Source: Alphaproteobacteria bacterium (GTDB taxonomy: Bacteria > Pseudomonadota > Alphaproteobacteria > UBA2966). From it: DNA of 64,000 nt. Positions 1 through 8,463 of this stretch are shown here, in pieces; position 1 is the stretch's first letter, and each line of letters begins with the position of its first letter. Under the pieces are notes generated by a model. The model ran no database searches, was not told the origin of the DNA, and was given only the letters and a program-made list of their open reading frames with translations. Location of the stretch: contig JABIFY010000022.1 of NCBI GenBank assembly GCA_018650465.1, positions 1-64,000 of the forward strand. The letters are read 5' to 3'. Position numbers and translations under genes: made by a program.

Positions 1-105
1 CAAAGGGGGATGTGCTCTCCTAACGGTGTGGATAAGGCCTTGCCAAGTAATTGCTGCATATTTTGAGACTTTCTTTGGTCGGAGAATCTCAAAGTATGAA
101 TCACT

Positions 106-1101
106 TCAGGGCTTTATCCTATTAAGTCGGGTACTGTGGGGGGGGTGATTAAAATAAGTATGAGTATTGTCAATTTGTTCTTGAGTTAGGCCACCGGCAC
201 TGGATAAATTGGTGCTGTATATTGAGGTTTCATGGAAAATTGCATTCGCTATTCGTGCTCGTGTCAAATCAGCACCGGACAACTTGGCATGCGTTAAATC
301 AGCATCATACAAAGATGCTTGGGTAAGATTGGCACCTACAAAATCACCTTCCGTCAAGTTAGCCCCATCCAGTTTTGCGTTTGTTAAATCGGATCTAATG
401 AAACTCGCCTTAACTAATATGAAATTTCTTAAGTCTATTTCAGACAAATCTGCGCCATCAAATCGGAGCACATAATTTCGATTAGCCATTTGCATTGCAA
501 CATCAAATGAGCTCAATAAATTCATAATAGTTTGAATGTCATTTCTGCGCCCAGGCATCATTTCAAAGTCGTCGATATCCCTTTGGACAGGTGGTTGACG
601 CACAAATGCACAAAGAATGTCCCAAACTGGCTGTTGATCGCGTTCTGGTGAATCGTTGGCAATTCTCCATAAGGCGTAAACTCCTCCAATCCGAACTGTT
701 TGCTCTGAACTTCCCAATTGTTCAACAGCCATATTAAAGCGGTCAGTTAAGTGGCCTTGTTCAGCGATTTCAGCTTGACGGATAGCTGTTGCCGCCTGGT
801 CTTGTGCGGTGATCGTCTGCAAATGCGCGGTCCAGGCGCGCCATATTCCGAAGGCCAGGCCGACAATGCCGACAGCCAATAACCCTAAATTTCTTACAAC
901 TTCACTGAGGGTTGCGCGGTCGTCCTGTTCCGGGATGCCCCAGGTTTTGAAACTGAATACCTCGCCCAAACTCACGATGCTGTTTAGAAGAACCAATCCA
1001 CCCAGCACAACGCCCAGGCTCACGACTATTCGCCAGCGCCGTTCAATCAATCCGAACAAGTCGTCGAGCATTTCCCATATGGCGATGGGCATGGCTTTCA
1101 T
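106..1101 (-). CDS. Pentapeptide-repeat protein with N-terminal membrane segments
   Basis: Seen: a short N-terminal part, two hydrophobic helices (VVSLGVVLGGLVLLNSIVSL and LGLLAVGIVGLAFGIW), a linker with a QLGSSEQTVRIGGVYALWRIA stretch, then about ten A(D/N)LxxA-type pentapeptides in the last third (for example GADLSEIDLRN, DGANLTEGDFVGANL). Known: such repeats fold into a right-handed quadrilateral beta-helix, and this layout of membrane anchor plus cytoplasmic repeat is common in marine proteobacteria with no settled function. The start is uncertain. The reading frame also opens upstream at a TTG (1224) behind GGAG, which would add 41 Pro-rich residues; the ATG at 1101 keeps the start just ahead of the first helix. 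No operon partner is visible, and bases 1-105 hold nothing recognisable. Confidence 0.75.
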   Translation of the reverse strand: MKAMPIAIWEMLDDLFGLIERRWRIVVSLGVVLGGLVLLNSIVSLGEVFSFKTWGIPEQDDRATLSEVVRNLGLLAVGIVGLAFGIWRAWTAHLQTITAQDQAATAIRQAEIAEQGHLTDRFNMAVEQLGSSEQTVRIGGVYALWRIANDSPERDQQPVWDILCAFVRQPPVQRDIDDFEMMPGRRNDIQTIMNLLSSFDVAMQMANRNYVLRFDGADLSEIDLRNFILVKASFIRSDLTNAKLDGANLTEGDFVGANLTQASLYDADLTHAKLSGADLTRARIANAIFHETSIYSTNLSSAGGLTQEQIDNTHTYFNHPPHSTRLNRIKP

Positions 1102-1230
1102 GGGGTGGGGTTCCGGTTGCTGGTTGCGGTTGGGGTAGCATGGCAGTTCGCGGAAAAGATGTGAAGGGATAGTTTGTTCTCTTGGGTGAGCCGGAATGGG
1201 TTGTTGAGGTTTGGTCGCCGTCAAAACGCT

Positions 1231-1335
1231 CCGTCATACTGGCGAAGGCCAGTATCCATGATGAGTTTTAATACGGAAAAACTGTGCTGGTAAAAGACTC
1301 ACTATGGATACTGGCCTTCGCCAGTATGACGGCTA
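1231..1335. repeat. Inverted pair of a dispersed palindromic element
   Basis: The word TACTGGCGAAGGCCAGTATCC at 1237-1257 recurs in inverted orientation at 1306-1326, separated by about 50 bases, so the region can form either two small GGCCAGTA hairpins or one long one. A relative with the same GGATACTGG/CCAGTATCC arms lies at 39812-39847. It sits between the divergent pentapeptide gene and the Rieske gene and overlaps the spurious upstream extension of the latter. Confidence 0.75.
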
Positions 1336-1397
1336 TATTTGGGCCGCTTTACCCTCACTCAAATTATGATAATTTGAAAGCCCGCCATCAAAGGACA

Positions 1398-2759
1398 ATG
1401 CCCCCTATGCTCACCGCCGAGAAAAACGACCTGATCACCCGGACCGACAAGGGCACGCCTTGTGGGGAGATGTTGCGCTCGTACTGGCAACCGGCAGCGC
1501 TGGTGGAGGAATTTGATGCCGAACGGCCGATCGTGCCGGTGCGCTTGTTTGGCGAGGACCTGGTGGCGTTTCGCGATGAAGGCGGTCGTTACGGTTTGTT
1601 CGACCGGCGCTGCACACACCGCGGGGCAGATATGTGTTTTGGGCGCCTGGAGGATGGCGGTTTACGCTGTCCGTTCCATGGCTGGCTGTTTGATGTGGAC
1701 GGGGCTTGTCTCGAGCAACCGGCGGAACCGGAAGAAAGTAATTTCCGCAACAAAGTGCGCCAGACGGCCTATCCCTGTCTTGAGCGCAATGGCGTGGTCT
1801 TTACATATATGGGCCAAATGAATGAGAAGGGAGAGGCTCCACCACTGCCCGATTACGACTGCTTCACAGCTCCGGCGGCCTATACATTTGCCTTCAAGGG
1901 GCATGTGGATTGCAACTGGTTGCAGGCGCTGGAGGTCGGCATTGATCCGGCGCATGCCTCGTACCTGCACCGGTTTTTTGAGGACGAAGACCCGGACGAG
2001 GCTTATGGCAAGCAGTTTCGCGACCGGGCCGATGGTACGGACCTGACGGTCACCGAAGTATTGCGCGAATATGACCGGCCTGAAATTGAAGTTGAAGAAA
2101 CGGCGTCCGGTTTGCGCTTGACCACCTTGCGCGATCTCGATGATCAGCAGCGCCACGTGCGGATCACGAACCTTGTCTTCCCCAACGCCTTTTGCATTCC
2201 CATCAGCAATGACATGGTGATCACCCAATGGCATGTGCCGGTGGATGATGGCGAGAACTATTGGTACGCCATGTTCACCGACTTCAGCAACACGGTTGAT
2301 CAGGTGACCATGCGGACACAACGCCTGGAAAGCTGCACCTTGCCGGACTATAAATCGACCCGCAATCGGGACAACAATTATGGCTTTGATGCGGAAGAAC
2401 AGCGTACCAAGACCTATACGGGCATGGGCATGGACATCAATGTGCACGACCAGTGGGCGGTGGAATCGCTGGGTAAAATCCAGGATCGCACGACCGAGCA
2501 TCTCGGCACCTCGGACAAGGCTATTATCGCCAATCGCAAAATGTTATTCCGGGCCATCGAAGCCGTGCAACAAGGCGAAGACCTGCCTGCCGGTGCCGGA
2601 GAAAACCTGCGCGGCCCTGTGGCCATCGACGCGGTGGGGCCGCCTGCGGAACAGGCGACAATCTGGAAAGAACGCGATCTCAAACGGCGGCATAAATCAG
2701 CCTGGGCGCAAGACCCTTGGTTAAACTCAAAAGGGTTAAAGGTATCTGGGAATGAGTAA
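1398..2759 (+). CDS. Rieske-type aromatic ring-hydroxylating oxygenase, alpha subunit (phthalate 4,5-dioxygenase-like)
   Basis: Oxygenase component of a Rieske non-heme-iron system, expected to hydroxylate or demethylate an aromatic or amine-linked substrate in the cytoplasm using electrons from a separate reductase. Seen: the Rieske motif CTHRGADMC...CPFHGW near residues 70-95 and the mononuclear-iron motif GIDPAHASYLH near residue 185. At 453 residues the length fits the phthalate dioxygenase/LigX group. The frame is open from 1284, but that stretch is a repeat; ATG 1398 (or 1407) follows AAGGA and begins just before the conserved MLTAEKNDLITRT start. The stop overlaps the next gene by 8 bases, so co-translation with the ligase is likely. 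No reductase gene is adjacent. The substrate is unknown. Confidence 0.88.
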   Translation: MPPMLTAEKNDLITRTDKGTPCGEMLRSYWQPAALVEEFDAERPIVPVRLFGEDLVAFRDEGGRYGLFDRRCTHRGADMCFGRLEDGGLRCPFHGWLFDVDGACLEQPAEPEESNFRNKVRQTAYPCLERNGVVFTYMGQMNEKGEAPPLPDYDCFTAPAAYTFAFKGHVDCNWLQALEVGIDPAHASYLHRFFEDEDPDEAYGKQFRDRADGTDLTVTEVLREYDRPEIEVEETASGLRLTTLRDLDDQQRHVRITNLVFPNAFCIPISNDMVITQWHVPVDDGENYWYAMFTDFSNTVDQVTMRTQRLESCTLPDYKSTRNRDNNYGFDAEEQRTKTYTGMGMDINVHDQWAVESLGKIQDRTTEHLGTSDKAIIANRKMLFRAIEAVQQGEDLPAGAGENLRGPVAIDAVGPPAEQATIWKERDLKRRHKSAWAQDPWLNSKGLKVSGNE

Positions 2760-4206
2760 CACAGTCGACCATCGCAGCTTCGTTGAGCGTCACAATTTGC
2801 ACGATGACATGCGCGCCGAAGCCGAGGCCCGTGCCATTCGCATGTGTGAGGACTATGACCTCAGTGTGGTACGCCTGTCTTTTGCCGACCAGCACGGGGT
2901 GCTGCGCGGCAAGACGATCATGGCCCAGGATATTCACGGGGCGCTGGATAACGGCATCACCATGACGACGACTTTGCTGGCCAAGGATACGGCCCACCGC
3001 ACGACCTATCCTGTCTTTACAACAGGTGGTGGTTTTGGCATGGAGCAGATGTCAGGTGGCGGTGACTTTGTTATGATCCCCGACCCGACGACGTTCAAGG
3101 CTTTGCCCTGGGCCTCTAATACAGGCTGGATGCTGTGCGATATTTATTTTCCCAACGGTGATCCCGTGCCGTTTTCGACCCGCCAGATTTTGCGCGATTC
3201 TCTCGGCAAGCTGGCGGACCAGGGTTATGATTATGTCACCGGCCTGGAGGTCGAATTCCATTTGTTTAAACTGGAGGATCCCAAACTATTGCCCCATCAG
3301 GCAGGTGCTCCGGGTGAAGCGCCTGAAGTCAGTTTGCTGAACCAGGGTTATCAGTACCTTACCGAAAGCCGGGCTGATGATCTGGAGCCCTATGTGGAAG
3401 TTCTGCGCGATACCCTGATGGCCATGGACTTGCCGCTGCGTACAACAGAGGTTGAGTTCGGCCCCAGCCAGCTTGAATTCACCTTTCATCCGCAAGGCGG
3501 GCTTGCCTCTGCCGACACCATGATGCTGTTCCGCAGTGCGGTGAAACAAACGGCGCGCCGGGCGGGCCTGCATGCCAGCTTCATGTGTCGTCCGAACCTG
3601 CCCAACATATTTTCCAGTGGCTGGCACCTGCATCAATCGCTTGTGGAACGGGGCACAAGCAATAATGCCTTCATGCCTGCCGAGGGTGAGATTATTTCGC
3701 CCATCGGCAAGCAGTTTGTGGCTGGCCTGCTGGACCACGCCCAGGCGGCCTCGGTCTTTTCAACACCGACTATCAATGGCTACAAGCGTTATCAGCCTTA
3801 TTCCCTCGCCCCGGACCGGGCCTTGTGGGGTTACGATAATCGCGGGGCCATGATCCGGGTGGTCGGCGGGCCAGGCGATGCGGCCTCGCGCATTGAAAAC
3901 AGGGTCGGTGAACCTGCTGCAAACCCTTATCTGTATCTCGCGTCGCAAATCGTATGTGGTCTGGACGGCATGGCACGTCAGCTGGACCCGTCATCGCCGG
4001 TTGATGCGCCGTACGATACCGAAGCGCCTTTATTACCCACCAGCTTGCTGGCTGCGATCTATGCCCTGAAGGAAGACACTTTGTTCCGGCGTGAATTCGG
4101 TGACCAGTTTGTCGATTACATCCTGCATATAAAAGAGGCCGAAGTCAGTCGTTTCCACGCCACAGTGACCGACTGGGAACACAAAGAATATTTCGGGGTG
4201 TTTTAA
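2752..4206 (+). CDS. Glutamine synthetase-family gamma-glutamyl ligase
   Basis: ATP-dependent ligase of the GlnA fold, 484 residues. Seen: metal and substrate motifs EVEFHLFKLEDP, WHLHQSL, NGYKRYQPYSLAPDRALWGYDNRGAMIRV and the glutamate-flap-like NRVGEPAANPYLYLA. The [10 protein letters not shown] adenylylation-loop sequence of the true GlnA at 39923 is absent, so this is a paralogue of the gamma-glutamylamide type (families such as PuuA, IpuC and the aniline-pathway ligase). It overlaps the Rieske oxygenase gene by 8 bases. Known: in aniline and isopropylamine catabolism a GS-like enzyme glutamylates the amine and works with oxygenases. Inference: this pair glutamylates and oxidises an amine. 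The specificity cannot be read from the sequence. Confidence 0.85.
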   Translation: MSNTVDHRSFVERHNLHDDMRAEAEARAIRMCEDYDLSVVRLSFADQHGVLRGKTIMAQDIHGALDNGITMTTTLLAKDTAHRTTYPVFTTGGGFGMEQMSGGGDFVMIPDPTTFKALPWASNTGWMLCDIYFPNGDPVPFSTRQILRDSLGKLADQGYDYVTGLEVEFHLFKLEDPKLLPHQAGAPGEAPEVSLLNQGYQYLTESRADDLEPYVEVLRDTLMAMDLPLRTTEVEFGPSQLEFTFHPQGGLASADTMMLFRSAVKQTARRAGLHASFMCRPNLPNIFSSGWHLHQSLVERGTSNNAFMPAEGEIISPIGKQFVAGLLDHAQAASVFSTPTINGYKRYQPYSLAPDRALWGYDNRGAMIRVVGGPGDAASRIENRVGEPAANPYLYLASQIVCGLDGMARQLDPSSPVDAPYDTEAPLLPTSLLAAIYALKEDTLFRREFGDQFVDYILHIKEAEVSRFHATVTDWEHKEYFGVF

Positions 4207-4220
4207 ATATCCCAACCGTC

Positions 4221-4304
4221 ACCCCGCACTTGATGCGGGGTCATCGCTTATGAATACAGGTATCCCTCTTGGTGTAAGCATGGATGCCGGATCAAGTCCG
4301 GCAT
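4221..4304. terminator. Two hairpins between converging genes (dispersed palindromes)
   Basis: ACCCCGC-acttgat-GCGGGGT (4221-4241) and ATGCCGG-atcaagt-CCGGCAT (4284-4304) share a seven-base loop of the ACTTGAT/ATCAAGT type. A third member lies at 41992-42022. They separate the converging ligase and TetR genes and could act as bidirectional terminators, although neither is followed by a strong T-run. This class of GTCATGCCGGACTTGATCC palindrome is common in alphaproteobacterial genomes. Confidence 0.6.
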
Positions 4305-4318
4305 GACAAAAGCTGCCA

Positions 4319-4909
4319 CTAACGCTTCACGCCACCCACAATAATCCCGGCATATTTGTGGGCGATGTCGGTGATCTCGGTGGCATCACTGCCGCGATAC
4401 CATTGCAGAACCGAATTGCACAGACCCAACATTGCAAGGGTGACGAGGCGGCAATCCAGATCGGGCTGGAAGGTTTTGTCCAGGACGCCTTCTTCGAACA
4501 TGCCTTGCAGGACTTTTTCATAACTCGCCGCCAGCCTGGTTACAGGTTTTGCTGTATCGCTCGACAGATACCGGCGTTCATTCAGGAAAACCTTCACATA
4601 GTCCGGCATTTGGTGAAAGGGCGCCATATGGGCAGCGATGGCCGCTGTAATCTTTTCATCGGCTGTCATGTCGGCGTTGGCTATGTCACGGGCCCGATCA
4701 TGGAATTCTTCTACCCCCATGCGGCAAACTTCGGTCAGGGCCGCGTTCTTGGAGCTGAAATAGTGATAAAGGCCAGCTTGTTTGATGCCGAGGCGATCGG
4801 CGATATCGCGGGTGCTGGCGCCATGAAAGCCCTTTTCCGCAAAGACAGACGCGGCGGCATCCCGTATTTCTTTTAGTCGTTTTGGTTGAGATTTTTCGGC
4901 ACGGGGCAT
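4319..4909 (-). CDS. TetR/AcrR-family transcriptional regulator
   Basis: A 196-residue one-component repressor. Seen: an N-terminal helix-turn-helix (VFAEKGFHGASTRDIADRLG followed by IKQAGLYHYFSSKNAAL, residues 17-55), with the GLYHYF recognition-helix signature typical of TetR, and an all-helical ligand domain behind it. It is transcribed divergently from the second Rieske oxygenase gene, with about 185 bases between the two starts, which suggests that it controls that gene and possibly the Rieske-ligase pair on its other side. The ligand is unknown. Confidence 0.9.
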   Translation of the reverse strand: MPRAEKSQPKRLKEIRDAAASVFAEKGFHGASTRDIADRLGIKQAGLYHYFSSKNAALTEVCRMGVEEFHDRARDIANADMTADEKITAAIAAHMAPFHQMPDYVKVFLNERRYLSSDTAKPVTRLAASYEKVLQGMFEEGVLDKTFQPDLDCRLVTLAMLGLCNSVLQWYRGSDATEITDIAHKYAGIIVGGVKR

Positions 4910-5094
4910 GGCGATCAGAGTTTTCCGGTTTTCTTGATTTGATCAAACCATAGCCTGGTGTCTGCCACGTGTCTGCCGCGATCCAAACCAGGACTTTAAA
5001 TAATCGACGATCCGACGCCTGCAAGTCTCGCATGGACAAGGCGGATATCCATGGGTTAACATTCAGAAATAGTTCGCATACGAAGGATATTTAC

Positions 5095-6219
5095 ATGAGC
5101 TTGCTGCTGGATGACGCCGAAGTTATCGACCGGATCTTTGATCATATCGACGGTAAAAGTACAGATTTGGGCGAAGACGTTTGGCGTGAGCCTGTCGAAA
5201 GCTATTCTTCGCAAGAACGATTTGATGCGGAAATCAATCTGCTGAGGCGCCTGCCGGTGCCTTTTTGCCCCTCAGCCGCCTTGCCCGAGGCCGGATCTTA
5301 TATCGCCCGGACTTCAGCGGGCACACCTTTATTGGTCGTGCGCGGTGATGATGGTGTGGTCCGGGCCTTTCGCAATGCTTGCCGCCATCGCGGCATGGCC
5401 GTGGCGGATGGCAGTGGTTGCCAGCGCAGTTTTGTCTGCCCCTATCACAACTGGGCCTATGATCTGGACGGCAGCCTGAAACATATCACGGACGCTGAAG
5501 GCTTTCCTGGACTGGATAAAGACCAACACGGCCTGGTGCCGGTCACAGCAGAAGAAAAGGGCGGTCTGGTCTTCATTACCCAGGAAGAGCCTGTCTCTGG
5601 CGGTGCGCTGGACTATATGCCGGACCTGATTGCGCCGGATAACATTGTTTTCAATTCCATTGAAATTGTGGATGAGGCCAACTGGAAGCTGATCGGGGAG
5701 ACCTCCATGGAGGGCTACCACATCAAGGCCCTGCACAATAAAACTTTCTTTCCCTACGGTTTCGACAATCTGAACGTGGTGCAGACCTACGGCCCCAACT
5801 CCCGCATTGTCTTTCCCTTCCGCCGGGTCGAAAAGATGCGCGATGTGCCACGTGAGGAACGCTATCTGGATGGCCTGGTGACCGATGTCTATCAGTTTTT
5901 CCCCAATACCCACGTCACCAAACTCTCCAGCCATTCCATGCTGATCATCCTCGAGCCGGTATCACCGACCCGGACGCGTTGGGTGATCTATCAAATGCGG
6001 CCCAAAAAAGAGGGTGAAAGTGATGCCGATGTCGCCGAAGCCAAACGCGACGCCGGTTTTGTCCAGGATTCAGGCCTGAAAGAAGACCGCGACGCTGCCT
6101 GTTCCATTCAGGCCGGTTTGGCCGGTAACGCCAACAGTCACTTCACTTTTGGCCATTTTGAACAGGGGATCGTGCATTTCCACAAGACGTTGCATGAATT
6201 GCTGTCGAAGGTGGGGTAG
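5095..6219 (+). CDS. Rieske 2Fe-2S aromatic/amine oxygenase alpha subunit
   Basis: Second Rieske non-heme-iron oxygenase, 374 residues from the chosen ATG. Seen: CRHRGMAVADGSGC...CPYHNWAYD around residues 95-125, and an iron-binding helix NWKLIGETSMEGYHIKALHN near residue 200. This variant resembles the choline/carnitine monooxygenase and glycine-betaine demethylase branch more than the upstream oxygenase. The frame is open from 4969, but ATG 5095 lies 7 bases after GAAGGA, so the longer form is rejected. It is divergent from the TetR gene. No dedicated reductase is adjacent; the closest candidate is the reductase at 22253, which belongs to another operon. Substrate class is inferred only from similarity. 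Confidence 0.87.
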   Translation: MSLLLDDAEVIDRIFDHIDGKSTDLGEDVWREPVESYSSQERFDAEINLLRRLPVPFCPSAALPEAGSYIARTSAGTPLLVVRGDDGVVRAFRNACRHRGMAVADGSGCQRSFVCPYHNWAYDLDGSLKHITDAEGFPGLDKDQHGLVPVTAEEKGGLVFITQEEPVSGGALDYMPDLIAPDNIVFNSIEIVDEANWKLIGETSMEGYHIKALHNKTFFPYGFDNLNVVQTYGPNSRIVFPFRRVEKMRDVPREERYLDGLVTDVYQFFPNTHVTKLSSHSMLIILEPVSPTRTRWVIYQMRPKKEGESDADVAEAKRDAGFVQDSGLKEDRDAACSIQAGLAGNANSHFTFGHFEQGIVHFHKTLHELLSKVG

Positions 6220-6250
6220 GGCGCCAACTTTTCGTTAACCCAGGAAAAAC

Positions 6251-6375
6251 GGTGCCTGGCATATCTTGTGCCTGGCTCGCTTTTCCGGCCGATTTATGTG
6301 ACTTCTGCCGTTTCGTGAATACATCCGCCAAACGCGGAGCCAGGCAGCTTCGCGTAGGCGCTTGTGCCAGGCACC
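6251..6375. repeat. Nested inverted repeats (possible structured RNA or cruciform)
   Basis: Outer arms GGTGCCTGGC (6251-6260) and GCCAGGCACC (6366-6375) are perfectly complementary. Inner arms GCCTGGCTC (6270-6278) and GAGCCAGGC (6337-6345) are also perfect, so a folded structure of about 125 bases is possible. Because the GTGCCTGGC word occurs twice, the arms can also pair in alternative ways. The element lies in the gap 6220-6530 between the Rieske gene and the small ORF. No T-run follows. Confidence 0.65.
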
Positions 6376-6530
6376 GGATTTGGCTTTGCAGTGCCAAAAA
6401 CCCCATTTACCGACAATTTTAGAAAAATTTATCCAGAAACATCAGGGAAACCTCTTTGTAAGCCGGTGCGCCTATAACTGTTTTCAAGGAAACAAGGCAA
6501 ACCCGCAAAACCGCAAACAGGAGAGTTCAG

Positions 6531-6734
6531 ATGTTCACAACAACAATCATTTTGATGGTCGGTATCGCAGCTCAGACATTGTTCAACCATCTCTTCGGTC
6601 AGAAGACCCCGAGCGGTGTAAACAGTTTCAAGATTGTCAGCAACTCAAACAAGAATTGCAGCAAATCATCCCGCCGCATTACCCAACGCATTGCCCGTCG
6701 CGCACAAAAGTCTTGCAGCCTTGTTCAGGCCTGA
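6531..6734 (+). CDS. Possible small basic protein, unknown
   Basis: A 67-residue frame with a good ribosome site (CAGGAGAG, 5-6 bases before ATG). The N-terminal 22 residues are hydrophobic (MFTTTIILMVGIAAQTLFNH) and could be a membrane segment. The remainder is Ser/Lys/Arg-rich with two isolated Cys (KNCSKSSRRITQRIARRAQKS). I do not recognise a family. The longer frame beginning at 6362 runs through the inverted repeat and is not credible. It could be a small membrane protein or a chance frame. Confidence 0.4.
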   Translation: MFTTTIILMVGIAAQTLFNHLFGQKTPSGVNSFKIVSNSNKNCSKSSRRITQRIARRAQKSCSLVQA

Positions 6735-6773
6735 AGCAGCGTTCTGGATAACAGTTTCAAGACAATTTTCGAG

Positions 6774-6800
6774 AGCTATTCCGGTTTAAACCGAATAGCT
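6774..6800. repeat. Palindrome AGCTATT-cggtttaaaccg-AATAGCT
   Basis: Near-perfect palindrome with a single extra base, between the small ORF and the converging FAD oxidoreductase gene. The core GGTTTAAACC resembles the TTAAAC core of the 104-base repeats at 11394 and 26851, so it may be a truncated relative, and it may also act as a terminator. Confidence 0.5.
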
Positions 6801-6830
6801 TCAGCTTTCATTATCGTTCCCTAATGTGAG

Positions 6831-8450
6831 TTAACGGGAGCGCAGCGTTTCCAACTTCGTCGGAAACGCGCCAGGCTTCTTGTACTTCATGATTTGACGC
6901 CAGTTTCGGAAGAAGCCAAAAGGGCCGGAGAGTACACCGGCTGAAGCGACTCCGGCGATCAGGGCGCCGCCCACGCCAAAGACAAAAGCATCCGCACCGG
7001 TAAGTGTCAGATTTTTCACGGGTGTTTTGACTGCAAGGTTCGGGTTACGATAACGCTCAGGCGTTGACCCCATACCATAGATAGCCCCGTTGGGACTGCC
7101 GGTAAAATGTTCGGTGGTCAGGGGAGATGACAGTTCGCGGTATGCGATCAGGTCGCAAAAGCCTGGATAGGTTTTTTCCACACACGCCAGCAAATTATCT
7201 GCAATATTGTTCTTGAAGTCCTCATATTCCTGGCCGCGCTTTTTCCAGGGCTCGTCCGCCCATTTTCTGAAATGCTCATAGTTTACAAAGCCGATGACCT
7301 CAGCGGTATGGGTTACGGCATCGGGGTTCTTTAGCGACGGAAAAGACAAGTAACACCCCTTGGCCGGACCCGAGACCGCACCCTCGCTGTCAAAATAACG
7401 CTCGTGATCGTAGCTATCGAAAATCCAGTGATTTTCTCCATTAAAACCAAAGACTTCTGGCCCTTTATTAAGCCCCAGGTAAAGAACGACAGTTGTCGTT
7501 GTAGGCACCATGGGTTCCAGCTCGCGGGCAATATCAGCGCCCAGGTGGGGCGGTAAAAACTTGTCATAGGTGAGGTAGGCCCCGGCATTGGAGACGATTT
7601 CCGGCGCATAAAAGCGGGTCAGTTCCCCGCCTTTGCCTTTCTTTTGCAGGACTTCAACGCCGATGGCCCTGTTGCCTTCCGTCAGGATTTGTTTGACCTC
7701 GTGGTTGATCAACACCTTGCCACCTGCGGCTTCGATGGCGGGCACGACATAATCGGCGAGCTTGCTGGCCCCACCAACCGGATACCAGCCACCGTGGATG
7801 TAGTGATTGACGATCAGGGCATGGCTGGCAAAGGCGCTTTTGGATGGCGGCAGGCCGTGATCGCCCCATTGTGAGGCCACAACGGCCTTGATTTTCACAT
7901 CACTGAAATGGCGATTGAGCACATCTGCCGTATACGCCAAGGCCAGATTATCCAGCTTTGCCTGCTGGCGCTTGAAGAACCAGCGCAGGATGCCCGAATT
8001 ACCCTCTGCCAAAAGCCGGAAATAGTTCCACTTTTTCATCAGGTAAAGATCAGCAAAATACCCTTCAATACCAACGACTTCTGCCGGGAACTGCGCAATC
8101 AGGTCCGCCTTGAAGCTTTGGCGGTCGCTTTTCTGGGCAAAGGTCAGGTCGGGGTAGACAAACTTGTCGAACTCGTCGGGCATTTGGGCCCATTCAAGCT
8201 GGTTGTCAGTGATGAAATCAAAGATCGTGCGCATGGTCGAGCCTTTACCGACTTCGCCGATATAGTGGATGCCCACGTCCCATTCCTGATTGCCAGGGCG
8301 CTTGAAGACATGGGTCAGGCCGCCGATAACATAATGACGCTCCAGGACCAGCACCCGCTTGCCCTGCAATTTGGCGAGGATACTGGCCGTTGTCAGGCCA
8401 CCCAGGCCCGATCCGATGACGATAACATCATACTGGTTCTGGTCCGTCAT
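6831..8450 (-). CDS. FAD-dependent oxidoreductase of the phytoene desaturase/RetSat family
   Basis: 539 residues. Seen: N-terminal dinucleotide-binding motif DVIVIGSGLGGLTTASILA (residues 8-26) with a downstream ERHYVIGGLTHVF, and a C-terminal FAD-contact region GADAFVFGVGGALIAGV. The HYIGEVG and MGSTPERY stretches resemble all-trans-retinol 13,14-reductase and carotenoid isomerase (CrtISO) rather than classical CrtI. Known: this family saturates or isomerises polyene bonds. No other carotenoid gene lies in the window, so the polyene substrate is open. It follows the D-2-hydroxyacid dehydrogenase gene by 13 bases on the same strand, suggesting one transcript. A C-terminal hydrophobic patch (PFGFFRNWRQIM) could give membrane contact. 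Confidence 0.85.
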   Translation of the reverse strand: MTDQNQYDVIVIGSGLGGLTTASILAKLQGKRVLVLERHYVIGGLTHVFKRPGNQEWDVGIHYIGEVGKGSTMRTIFDFITDNQLEWAQMPDEFDKFVYPDLTFAQKSDRQSFKADLIAQFPAEVVGIEGYFADLYLMKKWNYFRLLAEGNSGILRWFFKRQQAKLDNLALAYTADVLNRHFSDVKIKAVVASQWGDHGLPPSKSAFASHALIVNHYIHGGWYPVGGASKLADYVVPAIEAAGGKVLINHEVKQILTEGNRAIGVEVLQKKGKGGELTRFYAPEIVSNAGAYLTYDKFLPPHLGADIARELEPMVPTTTTVVLYLGLNKGPEVFGFNGENHWIFDSYDHERYFDSEGAVSGPAKGCYLSFPSLKNPDAVTHTAEVIGFVNYEHFRKWADEPWKKRGQEYEDFKNNIADNLLACVEKTYPGFCDLIAYRELSSPLTTEHFTGSPNGAIYGMGSTPERYRNPNLAVKTPVKNLTLTGADAFVFGVGGALIAGVASAGVLSGPFGFFRNWRQIMKYKKPGAFPTKLETLRSR

Positions 8451-8463
8451 TTAGACCCATCCT

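Noticed and set aside
1284-1397. N-terminal extension of the first Rieske protein
   Set aside because: Encoded by the dispersed palindrome and absent from the family; AAGGA sits before ATG 1398.
1662-2501. 279-codon ORF antisense to the Rieske oxygenase
   Set aside because: Opposite strand encodes the Rieske and iron motifs; the antisense peptide has no recognisable fold.
2752-4206. Second housekeeping glutamine synthetase
   Set aside because: Lacks the adenylylation loop and pairs with an oxygenase, while the standard glnA is beside glnB at 39923.
6362-6751. 129-codon ORF through the inverted repeat
   Set aside because: Starts inside the structured repeat, no ribosome site; the overlapping 67-codon frame has a good one.
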